DNA from: an uncultured Lachnospiraceae bacterium
GTDB lineage: Bacteria > Bacillota > Clostridia > Lachnospirales > Lachnospiraceae
Length of the DNA: 53,092 nucleotides
Assembly (NCBI GenBank): GCA_902775485.1
Contig: CACYMJ010000008.1
Coordinates: 1 to 53,092, forward strand
Direction of reading: 5' to 3'
Shown: piece by piece, positions 52,881 to 53,092 of the stretch
Layout: the number at the start of each line of letters is the position of its first letter
Position numbering within the stretch: position 1 is the first letter of the stretch
Position numbers and translations under genes: made by a program
The notes under the pieces: generated by a model
Database searches by the model: none
The model's input: only the letters and a program-made list of their open reading frames with translations
Told to the model about the DNA's origin: nothing

Positions 52881-53092
52881 TACAAGGACACGGTGTTCCG
52901 GATGCTGTTCGGAACAAACAGAAATGAGCTGCTGAATCTTTACAATGCAGTGAACGATTCGAACTATACGAATGCGGATGATCTGGAGATCAATACTCTC
53001 GAGGATGCTATCTACGTGAGTATGAAAAACGATATCTCATTTGTCTTCTGCGACAGTTTGAACCTTTACGAACACCAGTCAACATTAAATCC
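52881..53092 (+). pseudogene. Rpn-type PD-(D/E)XK nuclease / putative transposase, 5' part, apparent frameshift
   Basis: The open frame reads YKDTVFRMLFGTNRNEL, continues LYNAVNDSNYTNADDLEI and reaches NDISFVFCDSLNLYEHQST at the window end, typical of the Rpn (YhgA-like) nuclease/transposase family. The best start, ATG 52877 with GGAGG five bases upstream, is out of frame and stops at TGA about 16 codons on; one extra base after GT would read MVYKDTVFR. Within the frame the first ATG is at 52902, without a ribosome binding site. So it is either a frameshifted copy, a sequencing error, or a protein starting at 52902. The 3' end is outside the window. Confidence 0.7.

Overview
The window looks like chromosomal DNA of a low- to mid-GC Firmicute, most likely a Lachnospiraceae (Butyrivibrio- or Roseburia-like) gut or rumen anaerobe. 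The basis is the block uvrC-hprK-ROK kinase-murB-rapZ-whiA-crh, clear AGGAGG ribosome binding sites with TTGACA/TATAAT promoters, a YesM/YesN-type two-component system beside a CUT2 sugar transporter, a DUF6465-type Lys/Ala/Pro-rich protein, a LysM/G5/M23 wall protein and LicD. This placement is inferred from gene content, not from a database search. No rRNA, tRNA or CRISPR array was seen.

Layout. 1-9.3 kb: a partial membrane-anchored SGNH protein and a copper-type P-ATPase without a metal-binding domain (minus strand), then PTS enzyme I, a UPF0371/DUF1846 protein and a sugar nucleotidyltransferase (plus strand), then an MBOAT/SGNH acyl-transfer pair (minus strand). 9.4-16.7 kb: ftsH with its own promoter and a structured leader, followed by overlapping genes for a membrane-anchored sugar-binding protein, a YesM-like kinase, a YesN-like regulator and a lipoprotein binding protein. 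16.8-22.2 kb: a ChvE/GguA-like ABC sugar transporter with two different permeases. 22.3-29.4 kb: a small membrane protein and the uvrC-to-crh block, which joins DNA repair, catabolite control (HprK and an HPr-like protein with Glu at position 15), glucose phosphorylation and wall precursor synthesis. 29.8-35.4 kb: a degenerate GGDEF membrane protein followed by an operon that appears to make activated D-glycero-D-manno-heptose (epimerase, HddA kinase, HddC-GmhB fusion, GmhA isomerase, transaldolase). 35.4-46.4 kb: the histone H1-like protein, an aconitase-family enzyme, an EF-hand-like protein, a small alarmone synthetase, a coiled-coil tail-anchored protein, a wall hydrolase-like protein, murA and an HD-GYP protein. 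46.4-53.1 kb: a two-part LicD protein, a DUF805 protein, a thioesterase, a Na+-symporter of the NSS family, an AT-rich adenylate-forming enzyme behind a (GACA)11 tract, and the start of an Rpn-type nuclease/transposase that seems frameshifted.

The most interesting observation is the (GACA)11 tract at 50881-50924. It lies between a good ribosome binding site with a TTG start and the reading frame of the adenylate-forming enzyme. With 11 units the TTG is out of frame; with 10 or 13 it would be in frame and would restore the PWLKYYPEG N-terminus typical of the family. This is the classic architecture of a slipped-strand phase-variable switch, apparently OFF here, and it would be unusual in this bacterial group.

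Other points: the Glu15/Ser46 HPr (Crh-like), the heptose operon with two sequential enzymes fused, two genes whose -10 boxes lie 7 bases from the ATG (possible leaderless mRNAs), and 11-bp-spaced TATGAAC repeats shared by two long intergenic regions.
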